The translations under genes and the position numbers were made by a program. The notes beneath the pieces were generated by a model. It saw nothing but the letters and a program-made list of their open reading frames with translations, was not told where the DNA came from and ran no database searches. DNA of 64,000 nt from Siphonodentalium dalli (Eukaryota > Mollusca > Scaphopoda > Gadilida > Siphonodentaliidae), in the NCBI GenBank assembly GCA_032622095.1, contig CP136068.1:123077989-123141988 (forward strand), written 5' to 3'. Below, piece by piece: positions 45,304-56,269 of the stretch (position 1 is the first letter of the stretch; every line of letters starts with the position of its first letter).

Positions 45304-45467
45304 CAGTAATGCCCTAATTAATCGGAAATATGGCTTGTTGCCATTCATCAGAAAGCTCTCCCCGAGAGCTTTCCGATGAATGGCAACAAGCCATATTTTC
45401 AACTAAATCCTGAAAAATTACCCATAATTCTGCTGTGGTTAAGAGTTGATTATTTAGGGCATTACTG
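45304..45467. mobile_element. Family C foldback MITE, left arm shortened
   Basis: cagtaatgccctaattaatc is followed directly by cggaaatatggcttgttgcc, so the left arm has lost the cttaaccacagcagaatt part that the right arm keeps. Ends gggcattactg before TA. Confidence 0.7.
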
Positions 45468-45700
45468 TAGTTGATGGCAGAGTCTCTCTTTTCACGGTTG
45501 GGAATCATTTTGTTTCAAGTTGATGAGTATTATGCATTCAAAATGGCCGAGGCGTTCGCAAACGTGACCTGAAATGAGGAAAAAGATAATAAAATATGAT
45601 AACAATATATTACATAGTATTTTGACAGCTACGAGCATATGCTATACTATTTTTCAAGCAAGCTGATACTTTATTTGTGTCCAAACTCAGTTTTTTGCTC

Positions 45701-45773
45701 TAACATTCTGACCAAAGTTGTCAGTCCAGGATTCTCCTAGATGTATGGACTGGCAACTTTGGTCAGAATGTTA
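45701..45773. repeat. Perfect-looking short palindrome
   Basis: taacattctgaccaaagttg is matched inverted by caactttggtcagaatgtta with a loop of about 17 bp. Family unknown. Confidence 0.6.
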
Positions 45774-46179
45774 TAGAAAACTACTGAGTATTTCCGAGCA
45801 AATAAGGTATCAACTTGTTTTAAAAATAAACTAGCATATTCTCGTAAAAGTAAAAATGCTATGTTCTGTGTCAGTTCCTCATATATTATGTTTAGTGCAT
45901 TTGCACATTTTGAATACGTGGTACTCACCAACCTCGAAACCACGTTATTTCCCCACCATGTTTTTGATTTGTCCTTCTTTTCCATTATTTTTGCTTTTTT
46001 CATTATTTCTACAATTTGAGTTAATCTTATCGTATTAACAAATCTTGTAAATTTCATGAACAGTTATGGCTATTTGTCATTTGTTGTTGTTGTGATATTT
46101 TTTTCCTCCTGCATCTACTTTTTTCTACCCAAATCTTCATAAACCAGATTATTTTATCATTGTGTACAATTGGCATCTA

Positions 46180-46392
46180 CAGTAATGCCCTAAATAATCG
46201 ACTCCTTAACCACAGCAGAATAATGGGTAATTTTTCAGGATTTAGTTGGAAATATGGCTTGTTGCCATTCATTGGAAAGCTCTCATTGAGAGCTTTCCAA
46301 TGAATGACAACAAGCCATATTTCCGACTAAATCCTGAAAAATTACCCATAATTCTGCTGTGGTTAAGGAGTCAATTATTTAGGGCATTACTG
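46180..46392. mobile_element. Family C foldback MITE, complete
   Basis: cagtaatgccctaaataatc to the inverted gggcattactg, flanked by TA on both sides; arms of about 100 bp with a short tip (aaagctctcattgagagctt). One of the best-preserved copies. Confidence 0.8.
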
Positions 46393-46539
46393 TATGACTG
46401 ATAATACTAAGGAGCTCTGCAGGCGCCACTCCACTAGTGTCTTGTGATTGTCATGCGCTGATGATTGGTCAGTTTTAGCATTTTAAATAGGCATTGCTTA
46501 TGGAGACTTACTTTTGAGACAGTTTTGTGTTCAGGACTG

Positions 46540-46690
46540 AGTACTACTCATATTATGGCTGAATTGGACGTTATTCCATGGTTTTGGGTAAAAAGTCAGT
46601 AGTCACCAAGGTTCCCAAAATTGGTGAAAAAGACACTCGGATTTGCTGAAACTGGTTAAAAGACACCCAGGTTGAATCTAGTCTCGTCTG
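46540..46690 (+). pseudogene. Degenerate coding-like fragment, ELDVIPWFWVK type
   Basis: From ATG 46555 the frame reads MAELDVIPWFWVK, then an in-frame stop, and later a GFAETG match. The minus-strand stretch 50174-50030 reads ELDVIPWFWVK and FAETG at similar spacing. DNA similarity is roughly three quarters by eye. This is possibly a decayed gene or transposon ORF; the function is unknown. Confidence 0.35.
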
Positions 46691-46785
46691 GTTCATGACA
46701 ACTTGATGTGATTTGAATGTTATCATTTGGTTCAATCAATTTGAGACAATCATGTTGATTTGAGAGATACAGTCAATTTAAGTTA

Positions 46786-46842
46786 CAGAAATGCCCTAAA
46801 TAATTGACTCCTTAACCACAGCAGAATTATGGGTAACTTTTC
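46786..46842. mobile_element. Family C, truncated left end
   Basis: cagaaatgccctaaataatt and ccacagcagaattatgggta, then the match stops at 46842 without the return arm. Confidence 0.65.
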
Positions 46843-46970
46843 ATTTATTTTTATATCTTCGCTGGTGACTGTCTTGTGTGCAAGTATATGACATGGGGGT
46901 CGCCATATTGTCTAATGTCTAGAGTCACATGTTCTATATAAACGAGACTTGCCCAATCTGGGTGGTTTTT

Positions 46971-48600
46971 AGCTCACCTGAGACGAAGTCTCCGGTGGAG
47001 CTATAGTCATCACTCCTCGTCCGTCGTCCGTCTGTCCATCCGTCCGTCCGTCCATCCGTCAACAATTCTTTGAACATCTTCTCCTCTGAAACCGGAAGAC
47101 CGAATTGGTTCATATTTGGTGTGGATGTTCCCTAGGTGACTCTCATTCAGATTTGTTCAAATGAGGTCACTGGGTCAAATAGTTGCGAAGCCAGGGCCAT
47201 AACTCTATTCCTCCATAGTAATTCTTACAACGACTTCTTGTTCAGAACCATTGGGCCGATTTAGCTAATATTTGGTATGGAGGGTCCTTGGGTGACTGGT
47301 GTTCAGATTTGTTCAAATGAGGTCACCCGGTCAATTAGTTGAGAAACCAGGGCCATAACTCATAGTAATTCTTACAATGACTTCTTCTAAAAAAATATTT
47401 GGCCGATTTGGCTTATATTTGGTACATAGAGACCTTGGGTGACTGGGGTTCAGATTTGTTCAAATGGGGTCACTGGGTCAAATAGGGGCAGAGCCAGGGA
47501 AATAACTCTAAAAAAAAAAATCATTTTTGCATTTTGACCTTTGATTTTTAGCTCACCTGAGACGAAGTCTCCGGTGGAGCTATAGTCATCACTACTCGTC
47601 CGTCCGTCCGTCCGTCCATCAACAATTCTTTGAACATCTTCTTCTAAAGTTCCATTGGACCGAATGGGTTCATATTGTTTGTGGATGTTCCCTAGGTAAC
47701 TGTTAATCAGATTTGTTAAAATGAGGTCTCCAAGTCAGATAGTTGCGAAACCAGGGCCATAACTCTTTCCCTCCATGGTAATTCTTAAAACACTTTCTTC
47801 TCAAAAACCATTGGGCCTATTTAGCTTAGATTTGGTATAGAGGGTCCCTACATGACTGAGATTCAGAATTGTTCAAATGGGGTCACTGGGTCAAATAGGG
47901 GCAGAGCCAGGGACATAGCTCTAAAAAAAACAAAACATTTTTGCATTTTGACCTTTGATTTTTAGCTCACCTGAGACGAAGTCTCCGGTGGAGCTATAGT
48001 CATCACTACTCGTCCGTCCGTCCGTCCGTCCATCAACAATTCTTTGAACATCTTCTTCTAAAGTTCCATTGGACCGAATGGGTTCATATTGTTTGTGGAT
48101 GTTCCCTAGGTAACTGTTAATCAGATTTGTTAAAATGAGGTCTCCAAGTCAGATAGTTGCGAAACCAGGGCCATAACTCTTTCCCTCCATGGTAATTCGT
48201 AAAACACTTTCTTCTCAAAAACCATTGGGCCTATTTAGCTTAGATTTGGTATAGAGGGTCCCTACATGACTGAGATTCAGAATTGTTCAAATGGGGTCAC
48301 TGGGTTAAATAGGGGCGGAGCCAGGGACATAAAACAAAAACTTTCTTCGAAAAAACCATTAGGCCTATTTAGCTTAGATTTGGTATAAAGGGTTTTTAGA
48401 TTCAGATTTGTTGAAATGGGGTCACTGGGTCAAATAGTTGCGAAGACAGGGCCATAACTCTTTCCCTCCATATTATTTCTTAAAACGATTTCTTCTCTTG
48501 TACCATCGGGTCGAATGGGTTCAGATTTGTTCAAATGAGGTCACTGGGTCAAATGTGGGTGGAGCCAGGGACATAACTCATAACAATTTTTTTTATTGAA
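46971..48600 (+). repeat. Family F tandem array with 414-bp duplication
   Basis: Units start agctcacctgagacgaagtc at 46971, 47550 and 47964. The second and third are nearly identical over 414 bp (single differences such as attcttaaaac versus attcgtaaaac). Each holds a (gtcc)n tract, accattgggcc, gatttagct, ggtcactgggtcaaat and ccagggccataactc. The third unit continues with a partial fourth repeat to about 48600. Confidence 0.75.
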
Positions 48601-48655
48601 CTCCTTGATCAATCAGATCAATTAAAAAAACAATTTAAATTGAATTTGTTTTTTT

Positions 48656-48661
48656 TTTATT
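48656..48661 (-). promoter_or_regulatory. Candidate poly(A) signal for the 48.7-kb exon
   Basis: TTTATT on plus reads AATAAA on minus, 47 nt beyond the final stop of the broken reading frame, and is followed by an A-rich stretch. The spacing is plausible for a real 3' end. Confidence 0.35.
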
Positions 48662-48707
48662 TCAATAATATTTGTTTTTTTAAAGTTAATTATTAAAGAC
48701 ACAAATA

Positions 48708-49139
48708 TTAAAAAACCCTCTCACCCTCATCCATATTCTTCAGATAGAAATATTCTTGGCAAAATTTGACAGCAGTCTGATGCCTTATTGCAATAAAAAA
48801 TAAACCACCATCTAACAGGTCATTGGTGCTTCCAGCATCCCTGTTATCAAACACATGTTTTAAATATCTTTCACAGTCACAATGCATTACACCCTGTGTA
48901 TATGCTAGGATATGATCTCTTACAGTGAAAATACCAGTCTGCTCTGTTGATAATTATCCACATGTCAAATCTGACAGTTGTATCAACAATCGGGTCAAGC
49001 ACACACAGCTCTCTCCAGCCAGTGTTTTGTTTTGGTAATTAGTTTTGAAATTGAATGTCAAATGTATTCCCAGGAGCATTTGGTCTCTACTAAGTGGTGG
49101 GTCAGTGAAAATATGTTGTTTATACAGTTTTAACACTTC
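48708..49139 (-). pseudogene. Unrecognised terminal exon or pseudogene with one internal stop
   Basis: On minus, a single frame runs 143 codons (49136 to 48708) with one TAA at 48954-48956. The first half contains KLYKQHIFTDPPLSRDQMLL and TLAGESCVCLTRLLIQLSDL. The second contains GIFTVRDHILAYTQGVMHC, CERYLKHVFDNRD, LLDGGLFFIAIRHQTAVKF and EYFYLKNMDEGERVF before TAA. Composition and hydrophobic spacing look like a folded globular protein, unlike the AT-biased chance ORFs nearby. A possible acceptor (ttcactgaaag) puts the exon start at 49139 in phase, and AATAAA lies 47 nt after the stop. It sits between two family F blocks. I do not recognise the family. Either a decayed last exon, a gene fragment, or an active gene with a sequencing error or allele-specific stop. 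Confidence 0.6.
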
Positions 49140-49451
49140 CTTTCAGTGAATTAATTTCTACCCTATGAATGGTTCTGTAGTTTGTCAGTCTAGTTAATAA
49201 CTAGACCAAGGTTTCCTTACAGTCAACTCTCAACTAATTTGAAAGTAATGAAAATTAGGTCTGGTTTTAATAAGACTGGTAGTTTGTGTGACCACCATTT
49301 GTTGATTGAGACTGTTTCTAATAGAGACAACTTTATAAGTTTAAGAATTAGCCACTCACTCCAAAAACTTTAACCCCCTCCATAGGACAAACTATTTGAG
49401 TTGGTGAGTTCAAGTTTGGTACTAATATATCGGTTCCTGTGATGATAGTTT

Positions 49452-49790
49452 TAAGCTCACCTGAGGCATAATCTCCTGTGGAGCTCATCGGCCATCATCG
49501 GCCCTTCCATCAAAAATTGTTTAAACATCTTCTTCTCCAGACCCATAAGACTGAATGGGTTCATATTTGGTGTGGATATTGCCTAGATGACTAAAATAAG
49601 GTCACCAAGTCGAATAGTTGCAAAGCCAGGGCCATAACTCTTTTCCTCCAGAGTAAGTCTTAAAACAACTTCTTGTCAAGAACCATTAAGCTTATATTTG
49701 GCATGGAGGGTCCTTGGTTTTCTGGGGTTCAGATCTGTTAACATGGGATCACTGGGCAAACATGGGTGGAGCCAGGGTCAATATCTTTAA
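49452..49790 (+). repeat. Family F, isolated copy
   Basis: agctcacctgaggcataatc, then catcttcttctccagaccca, gggttcatatttggtgtgga, gccagggccataactctttt and a final ctgggcaaacatgggtgga. Single diverged unit without the long (gtcc)n tract. Confidence 0.65.
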
Positions 49791-50029
49791 AAAAAAATAA
49801 AACAATTTAGATTTAATTTTTTAGATTTAACTCCTTGCTTCATTTAACAACAAAAAATAGATAATTTTCAATGTCAGAGGTTAAAAAAAACTTAGGTTTT
49901 ACTTATTGATAAAACTATTTTTTTTAATTTTAAATTAAATTTTGAAAGACTAATTTTGTTATAACAACGTACTGACTATTGTAGTCTTCAGAGTCCCAGT
50001 CTTCTCCGTCTTTACAGTCTGGTGAGCGA

Positions 50030-50174
50030 CCCTACAGTCATTGACTGTCTTGTTTTTACCAGTTTCAGCGAAACTGTGTGTCTTTCTAATAGGTTTGGGA
50101 AAATGGGTGACTTTTTTAATTTTTACCCAAAACCATGGGATTACGTCCAATTCAAACAATGCTTGATAGCACAC
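50030..50174 (-). pseudogene. Degenerate coding-like fragment, ELDVIPWFWVK type, inverted copy
   Basis: On minus, part of a 71-codon ORF reading ELDVIPWFWVK and, later, HSFAETGKNK. It is related to 46540-46690 in inverted orientation, so the two copies flank the family F arrays and the 48.7-kb exon. Confidence 0.35.
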
Positions 50175-50219
50175 TTGTAGGTATTACTCATCAACATGCT
50201 TTTTATTCATTTGGAGAGT

Positions 50220-50387
50220 TGCTAACGTAAATATAGCAGATATATAAGAGAATACATTGGCCTAACAATACTTACCTAGACATGGTAAGCCAGAGCATTC
50301 TCTTATATATGCGAGGCTCCCTATGGGAGATGCACATCTATAAGAGAATGCCCTTAGAGGATCACTGCACCAGCGCAGGGTTAAGGG
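50220..50387. mobile_element. Family B fragment
   Basis: agatatataagagaatacat, then a core hairpin (agcattctcttatatatgcg to tataagagaatgccct) and gcaccagcgcagggttaagg. The left end is lost; it abuts the 400-bp copy. Confidence 0.6.
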
Positions 50388-50788
50388 TTAACCCTTTACC
50401 CAACAGAAGGGCCCTGTGCCAATGCATTCTCTTATATATGCGAGTCGACCATAGGTCGCCTCGCATATATAAGAGAATGCATTGGCTTAACACATTAAAA
50501 ATTATAAAATTGTTAAAGAATGTAAGAAAAAATGGTAAAAAGTGTTAAAAAAAAGATTTTTTTTAGGCCAATGCATTCTCTTATATATGCGAGGTGACCT
50601 ATGGTCGACTCGCATATATAAGAGAATGCATTTGGCACAGGGCTAACTGTAACTATCACAATGTGGTCAAGGAGCCGGTTCCAATGATATCCATATTTGT
50701 ATGGTTCTATTGAGACAGACCGAAGATATTTTAGGCTGTTGAAGCTTTATTTGGCCGGTTTTGGCCGTTTTGTTGGGTAAAGGGTTAA
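50388..50788 (-). mobile_element. Family B MITE, 400-bp form, copy 2 (inverted)
   Basis: ttaaccctttacccaacaga to ttttgttgggtaaagggttaa, the reverse orientation of 17467-17866, with both core hairpins. Differences from the other two copies are few by eye. Confidence 0.8.
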
Positions 50789-51127
50789 TGCGAAAGGGTT
50801 AGTGATCCGACATTTAAGGTTCACTTGGGGAATTAAGAGCTAGCCTTCAATGTAAGTTTCTAATTTTAATAAAATTAATTTGTTATTTTGTTCAGTGATC
50901 ACATATTGTGCAAATATTTTTGTCGAAAATGCATGTCAACAGAACACACACTCTCATTATTTAGTTATTATGTTTAATTTTTCATATTTTTTTTACATTT
51001 GTTTAAAATAGTAAGCCCGTACGAAGGCTTTGAAATAACTGATCTGTCATGGTCAGTGACAAGCTAAAACCTTTGCATGGAACACATTTAAACAGGCTAC
51101 CAGTTTCTTTGCCTGCCTCTGTGCAAG

Positions 51128-51558
51128 CCTGAATTTAGTATGTCTGACATTTGCAGAATGAGGTCCCCAGAGGGCGAATTTAGTGATGCTATCCCGCACA
51201 GTTGGCTAGCTAGCTAGCATCACCAAATTCACCCTCAGGGGACCTCATTCTACTTAGGCCTCATCTTCTGGAAAGTATCTATAGTCTCAAATTAACATTG
51301 TTTTTAGTTACTTTTTCACATCTGTGAGTTTTTTTATCCCCTAATTTGCAGAAGATAAAATGCATAATTGAGGTGACATTACAAACTTCAACTGGGGAAC
51401 TTCAATCTGATCCTATGTCTCCCATAGTAGTTTAGGCCTAAGCAGAATGAGGTCCCCAGAGGTGAATTTGGTGATGCTAGCCCATCATACAGGGTTGCGT
51501 CACTAAATTCACCCTCTGGGGACCTCATTCTGAAAATGACAGACACACTATTTTCAAC
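51128..51558. mobile_element. Family A MITE, long form
   Basis: tagtatgtctgacatttgca to aaaatgacagacacactatt, with two hairpins and the middle segment gcctcatcttctggaaagta / acttcaatctgatcctatgt. It contains a tripled ctag (ctagctagctag) at about 51203. Confidence 0.75.
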
Positions 51559-51689
51559 CTTGCCAGGCATCATCATCATAATATACTCAATGATCAGTCT
51601 GAGTGAAATTTTAAAACTGAGACTAGTGTAGTAATGATCAGGGTTCAAGCCCTTAGTGGCCAAATTGGACAATGACCATATTTTTTATT

Positions 51690-51984
51690 AAAGGTACTCA
51701 ATCCGATTAAGCACCCTTAAATTACTATTTCTTTGGCTTCGGGGGTAAAAATATTTGATTAATAGTAACCACTTGATTTTCGAGTTATCCATCTTACAAC
51801 CGCAATTTGTCCATTTGAGCACGTGGAAGTGGACCACATCTCCAAATATTAACAAACTTCAAAAATCTATATCTGATCACTCTGAGCTTTGAAGGGTGGG
51901 TTCCTCGACTCAAATCAAATATTTTTTTACCCCCAAAGCCAAATAAATAGTAATTTAGGAGCGTCTAATCGATTGAGTACCTTT
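51690..51984. mobile_element. Family N inverted-repeat element, copy 2
   Basis: aaaggtactcaatccgatta to cgattgagtaccttt. The arms (about 80 bp, including tttctttggcttcgggggta) are better preserved than at 2994-3446, and the centre is shorter. Confidence 0.7.
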
Positions 51985-52057
51985 AAATGGTGAAAGAAAA
52001 TTTCATTTGGCCAAACAGTTTGAAGCTGATAGTCAGCAATCACCAGATCTGAAATCC

Positions 52058-52325
52058 TTAACCCTTTCAGTGCCAAGTCCGATTTTTTGTATCAACCCAT
52101 ATACCCTGTGCCAATGCATTCTCTTATATATGCGAGTCTCCCATAGTGGAGTCTCACATATATAAGAGAATACATTGGCCTAACAATATTTACCTAGACC
52201 TTGTAAGCCAGAGCAATCTCTAATATATACGAGGCTCCCTAAGGGAGACTCACATATATAAGGGAATGCACTGGTACAGCATCTTCAATGCTGCACCAGC
52301 ACAGCTCCCGTCATGAAAGGGTTAA
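52058..52325. mobile_element. Family B MITE with mismatched ends
   Basis: Left end ttaaccctttcagtgccaag (CAGTGCC type); right end cccgtcatgaaagggttaa (CATGA type). TTAA is present at both borders. Two core hairpins lie inside (52110-52172 and 52205-52270). Confidence 0.7.
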
Positions 52326-52413
52326 TCATTTGACAATACTTTACTGCTTTGTGGTTTCAGATTAATGCCCCATCAAATAATAGGCAAAATTGGTGCGCAT
52401 TTATTTCAGTGTA

Positions 52414-52599
52414 CATGTAATGTTCTAAATAATCAACTCCTTAACAATTTAGTCAGAAATATGGCTTGTTGCCATTCATAGGAAAGCTCTCACTGAGAAC
52501 TTTCCGATGAATGGCAACAAGACAAATTTCCGAATAAATCCTGAAAAATTACCCATAATTATGCTGTGGTTAAGGAGTCGATTATTTAGGGCATTACTG
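52414..52599. mobile_element. Family C foldback MITE, diverged left arm
   Basis: atgtaatgttctaaataatc lacks ccacagcagaattatgggta on the left but keeps it on the right; ends gggcattactg then TA. Confidence 0.65.
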
Positions 52600-53263
52600 T
52601 ACCATTCGAGCTATTTTAGAGTTCTTGAGGATTTGCTTTATATTTTGTTTTTAAGTTTGACCAAAGTTTCTGAAAATTGGCAAGCCAAATTCAGAAATGG
52701 CCAAAAGAATTTTGTGGCCAGCGTTAACCCTGATAGTGATTCCTTAAAGTTCCACTTAATTTTCGAACTGCCCATATCACATTATATAAAATATATTCCA
52801 TATTATATACCATTTGAAAGAGGAAGCTCCAAAACATTGTATTATCAACTTATCCGGTGAAATAAACTGTGAACATGTTGTTTTTGTTGAGGTACCGACA
52901 TGCTTTCTGTGCTCAAATTTCATCTGGCCATAAACTGCAAAGTATATCATTTTCAATGGAAGGGGAATAACTCTATATCTTAGTTTGAATTATGTTGCAT
53001 TCTGGGAGCGAAACGGGAAATGTTTCCTTGATTTCAGCTATTTTTTATTACTCTATGGGCACCTTCTGAGACACAGACACTCCAAATGGTGATGAATTAT
53101 AGTATTTTAATCATATTTTAAAACATAGATTGGTATTAAAACCTTATATCAAGGGACTATAAACAAATAATCGGGGACTCGAAAATTAAATGGGCCTTTA
53201 AATGTTTACCAGAAAATATTCATTCATCAGAGAACAGGCCTTCTATTACTGTATGCAAATACT
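52600..53263. other. No gene recognised
   Basis: AT-rich. The 117-codon ORF ending at 52860 begins inside the family C copy and has no recognisable domain. Confidence 0.4.
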
Positions 53264-53655
53264 AATAGTGTGACTGTTATTTGCAGAATGGGGTCCCCAG
53301 AATGTGAATTTAGTTATGATATCCTGCAGAGTGGGCTATCATCACCAATTCACTCTCTGGTGACCTCATTCTGCTTAGGGCTCATCTTCTCATAGTCTCA
53401 AATTAACTTTTTCCCTTCTGGGAAGTTTTTATATCCCCCCTATCTTGTAGAAGATAAAATGCATAATCAAAGTGACTAACTTCAACTGGGGAAATTCAAT
53501 CTGATCCTAGGTCTTCCATATCAGTTGAAGCCTAAGCAGAATGAGGTTCTCAGAGGGTCAATTTGGTGATGCTAGCCCACAGTGTGGGATAGCGTCACTA
53601 AATTCAGCCTCTGGGGACCTCATTCTGAAAATGACAGACACTCTATTTGGAGATT
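53264..53655. mobile_element. Family A MITE, long form
   Basis: aatagtgtgactgttatttg to gacagacactctattt, with the two hairpins and middle segment as at 44202 and 51128 (tcatcttctcatagtctcaa, ttcaatctgatcctaggtct). Confidence 0.7.
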
Positions 53656-53734
53656 TGTATCTATCACTGATGTACGGTATGACATATTCTTGTCAGTTTT
53701 CACGAATACAGCTAGTATTGTAGATAATTGTTTT

Positions 53735-53991
53735 TTAACCATTTGAGTGCCAGGGGCCGATCTCATCGGCCCTAAACCTACAAAATAAGTCTGTTAAAGA
53801 ATATAAGAATAAATTATTAAAATTGTAAAAAATTGTAAAAAAAATTTAAATGTTTTTTGTTTTTTGTTTTAGGCCAATGCATTCTCTTATATATGCGAGG
53901 CGACCTATGGTCGACTCGCATATATAAGAGAATGCATTGGCACAGGGTATATGGGTTGATACAAAAATCGACCTGGCACTCAAAGGGTCAA
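53735..53991. mobile_element. Family B MITE (CAGTGCC type), diverged ends
   Basis: ttaaccatttgagtgccagg to cctggcactcaaagggtca; one complete core hairpin (53876-53941) including the gtcgac centre. Confidence 0.7.
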
Positions 53992-54148
53992 ATCTTGACT
54001 GTTCCTAACGTTGTTATTTCTCCAGAATTTGTTCATGACCTTATATTAATAAACATTTAAGATTATGATATTTGACTTCCTATAGAATGACTTTCCATGT
54101 CCACAAATCGAATTTTCACTGAAGAAAGGAGACTTACAAGGAAGATAT

Positions 54149-54375
54149 TGTCTTCGTGTGTTTTTCAAGAGTTATCTATCCTGGAAATGCGCTAAACTAC
54201 AAGATAACCATCTGCTCCTTTCCGTGTGGATTGTATTGTATTGTTTGAACAACTATAGAAATATACAAATCTTCCATAACTTTGTATCAATGAACTATTA
54301 ATTAAAATGCACGCGGAAAAGCAGATGATTAGCGCATTTCCAGGATAGATAACTTTTGAAAAACCTACGAAGACA
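54149..54375. mobile_element. Foldback element
   Basis: gtcttcgtgtgtttttcaag, tatctatcctggaaatgcgc and accatctgctcctttccgtg are matched inverted (cggaaaagcagatgattagc, gcatttccaggatagata, aaacctacgaagac). The arms are about 80 bp; no ORF. Confidence 0.65.
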
Positions 54376-54676
54376 ACACCTTTCGCGCCTGTTCTGATTT
54401 CATTCAGCCACTATCAACAGCACTACAGGGGCTTGTCATTAAAATATCTAATTACTCTCAGCCAGTCTCCAGATCCAAAAAGTCATACATGTATGATCAT
54501 TAATTTTCTGCAAAACATCGCACAGCATATGATCCTTACTTGGGTCTGAATGTCTATTTAAATTTGCTCACTGACATGAATTTATGTTTTCAGATCACCT
54601 CAGATGCTAAACATTCTGCCAAAAATTTAACAAATAGTCTTTCTCTTACTTGTAATATGGTGATAATTAGTAATTA

Positions 54677-54843
54677 CAGTAATGCTCTAACAATTCGACC
54701 TCTTTACCACAGCAGAATTATGGGTAACTTTTCAGGATTTAGTCGGAAATATGGCTTGTTGCCATTCATCGGAATGCTCTCCGCCTGAAAAGTTACCCAT
54801 AATTCTGCTGTGGTAAAGAGGTTGATTAATTAGAGCATTACTG
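54677..54843. mobile_element. Family C foldback MITE with internal deletion
   Basis: cagtaatgctctaacaattc to ttagagcattactg flanked by TA. The right arm lacks the segment complementary to gatttagtcggaaatatggc. Confidence 0.7.
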
Positions 54844-55382
54844 TACTATAAAAGTCATTATCCTATATGACAAAGAGATGAGGGAAAGATGGAAAACATC
54901 CACCCTGTGCTATTATTCTTTTTTTGGGGCGAATTCTCCACCCTGTAGCTGTAGAATAAAGGGGATTATCTTATTGTACCGCTAGCAGCGTAGTAGTCAG
55001 ACCTTATTATGCTGCTGCCCTTGGCCATATTATTAATGTACTAATCAATGTTAATTCAGTTTCCCATAAAATGAGGTACATACTAGTATATGAATTAATA
55101 AAATGCCATATAGGTCTACCCATAATACTGCTCAATTGTCACCACATATTGGTGTGCTGGGTACCCAGCTGTAGGAAAAGGTGTTTTAGGTAACCAGCTT
55201 GACCTTTGCATTGTTAGTACACAATTGTTCAATAAATGTTGTATGTTATAAATTGAGTACGAAAATTAAAAATTGATATTTCTGACTAATAATTGCTTTT
55301 TCTTGGCTATATAACTTTATAATTTACGACAACATATATCACATAAAACTGCAAAGGTCAAGCTGGGTACCCAAAACACCTA

Positions 55383-55597
55383 CAGTAATGCTCAAAATAA
55401 GTGACAACTTTAACTATAAGAGAATTATGGTTAATTTTTCAGGATTTAGTCAGAAATATGGCTTGCTGCCATTCATCGGAAAGCTCTCGGGGAGAGCTTT
55501 CTGATGAATGGCAGCAAGCCATATTTCTGACTAAATCCTGAAAAATTTCCCATAATTCTGCTATAGTTAAAGTGGTCACTTACTTTGAGCATTACAT
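55383..55597. mobile_element. Family C foldback MITE, diverged
   Basis: cagtaatgctcaaaataagt to cttactttgagcattac. The arms carry gagaattatggttaattttt and gatttagtcagaaatatggc with the matching inverted arm. Confidence 0.7.
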
Positions 55598-55680
55598 GTA
55601 CATGTATTTCTAAAGCTGAGTACCCAAAACACAAAAATTTGGCAACAATGACCCCATCAGCCATAATACTGGTGACCAAA

Positions 55681-56080
55681 TTAACCCTTTACCCAACAAA
55701 CCGGCCAAAACCGGCCAAATAAAGCTTCAACAGCCTAAAATATCTTCGGTCTGTCTCAATAGAACCATACAAATATGGATATCATTGGAACCGGCTCCTT
55801 GACCACATTGTGATAGTTACAGTTATGCCCTGTGCCAATGCATTCTCTTATATATGCGAGTCGACCATAGGTCGCCTCGCATATATAAGAGAATGCATTG
55901 GCCGCAAAAAAATCTTTTTTTAACACCTTTTACCATTTTTTCTTACATTCTTTAACAATTTTATAATTTTTAATGTGTTAAGCCAATGCATTCTCTTATA
56001 TATGCGAGGCGACCTATGGTCGACTCGCATATATAAGAGAATGCATTGGCACAGGGCCCTTCTGTTGGGTAAAGGGTTAA
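55681..56080. mobile_element. Family B MITE, 400-bp form, copy 3
   Basis: ttaaccctttacccaacaaa to gttgggtaaagggttaa, same orientation as 17467-17866, with two core hairpins. Inserted in an older foldback: the flanks on either side of TTAA (ccataatactggtgaccaa and ttggtcaccagtattatgg) are inverted copies. Confidence 0.8.
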
Positions 56081-56269
56081 CAAAATAATTCAATTTCATA
56101 TGCATTTATACAATGCTTGAATTGAGCAGATTGGAATATAATATATTACCATCTGGTCAATGCAAGCATTGTATTAATTTGGATATGAAATTGCATTATT
56201 TTGTAACTTTGGTCACCAGTATTATGGGTAGGGCTATATGGCATGTTCAATATATATAACCCCCTATAA

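Larger units (their letters stand above)
55100..56248. repeat. Nest of inverted repeats holding C and B copies
   Basis: aatgccatataggtctaccc at 55101 is inverted near 56230 (gggtagggctatatggcat). A second inverted pair (aaaaggtgttttaggtaacc at 55176; aagctgggtacccaaaacac at 55360) flanks 55200-55360. A third (ccataatactggtgaccaa at 55661; inverted at 56203) surrounds the family B copy. Confidence 0.55.
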
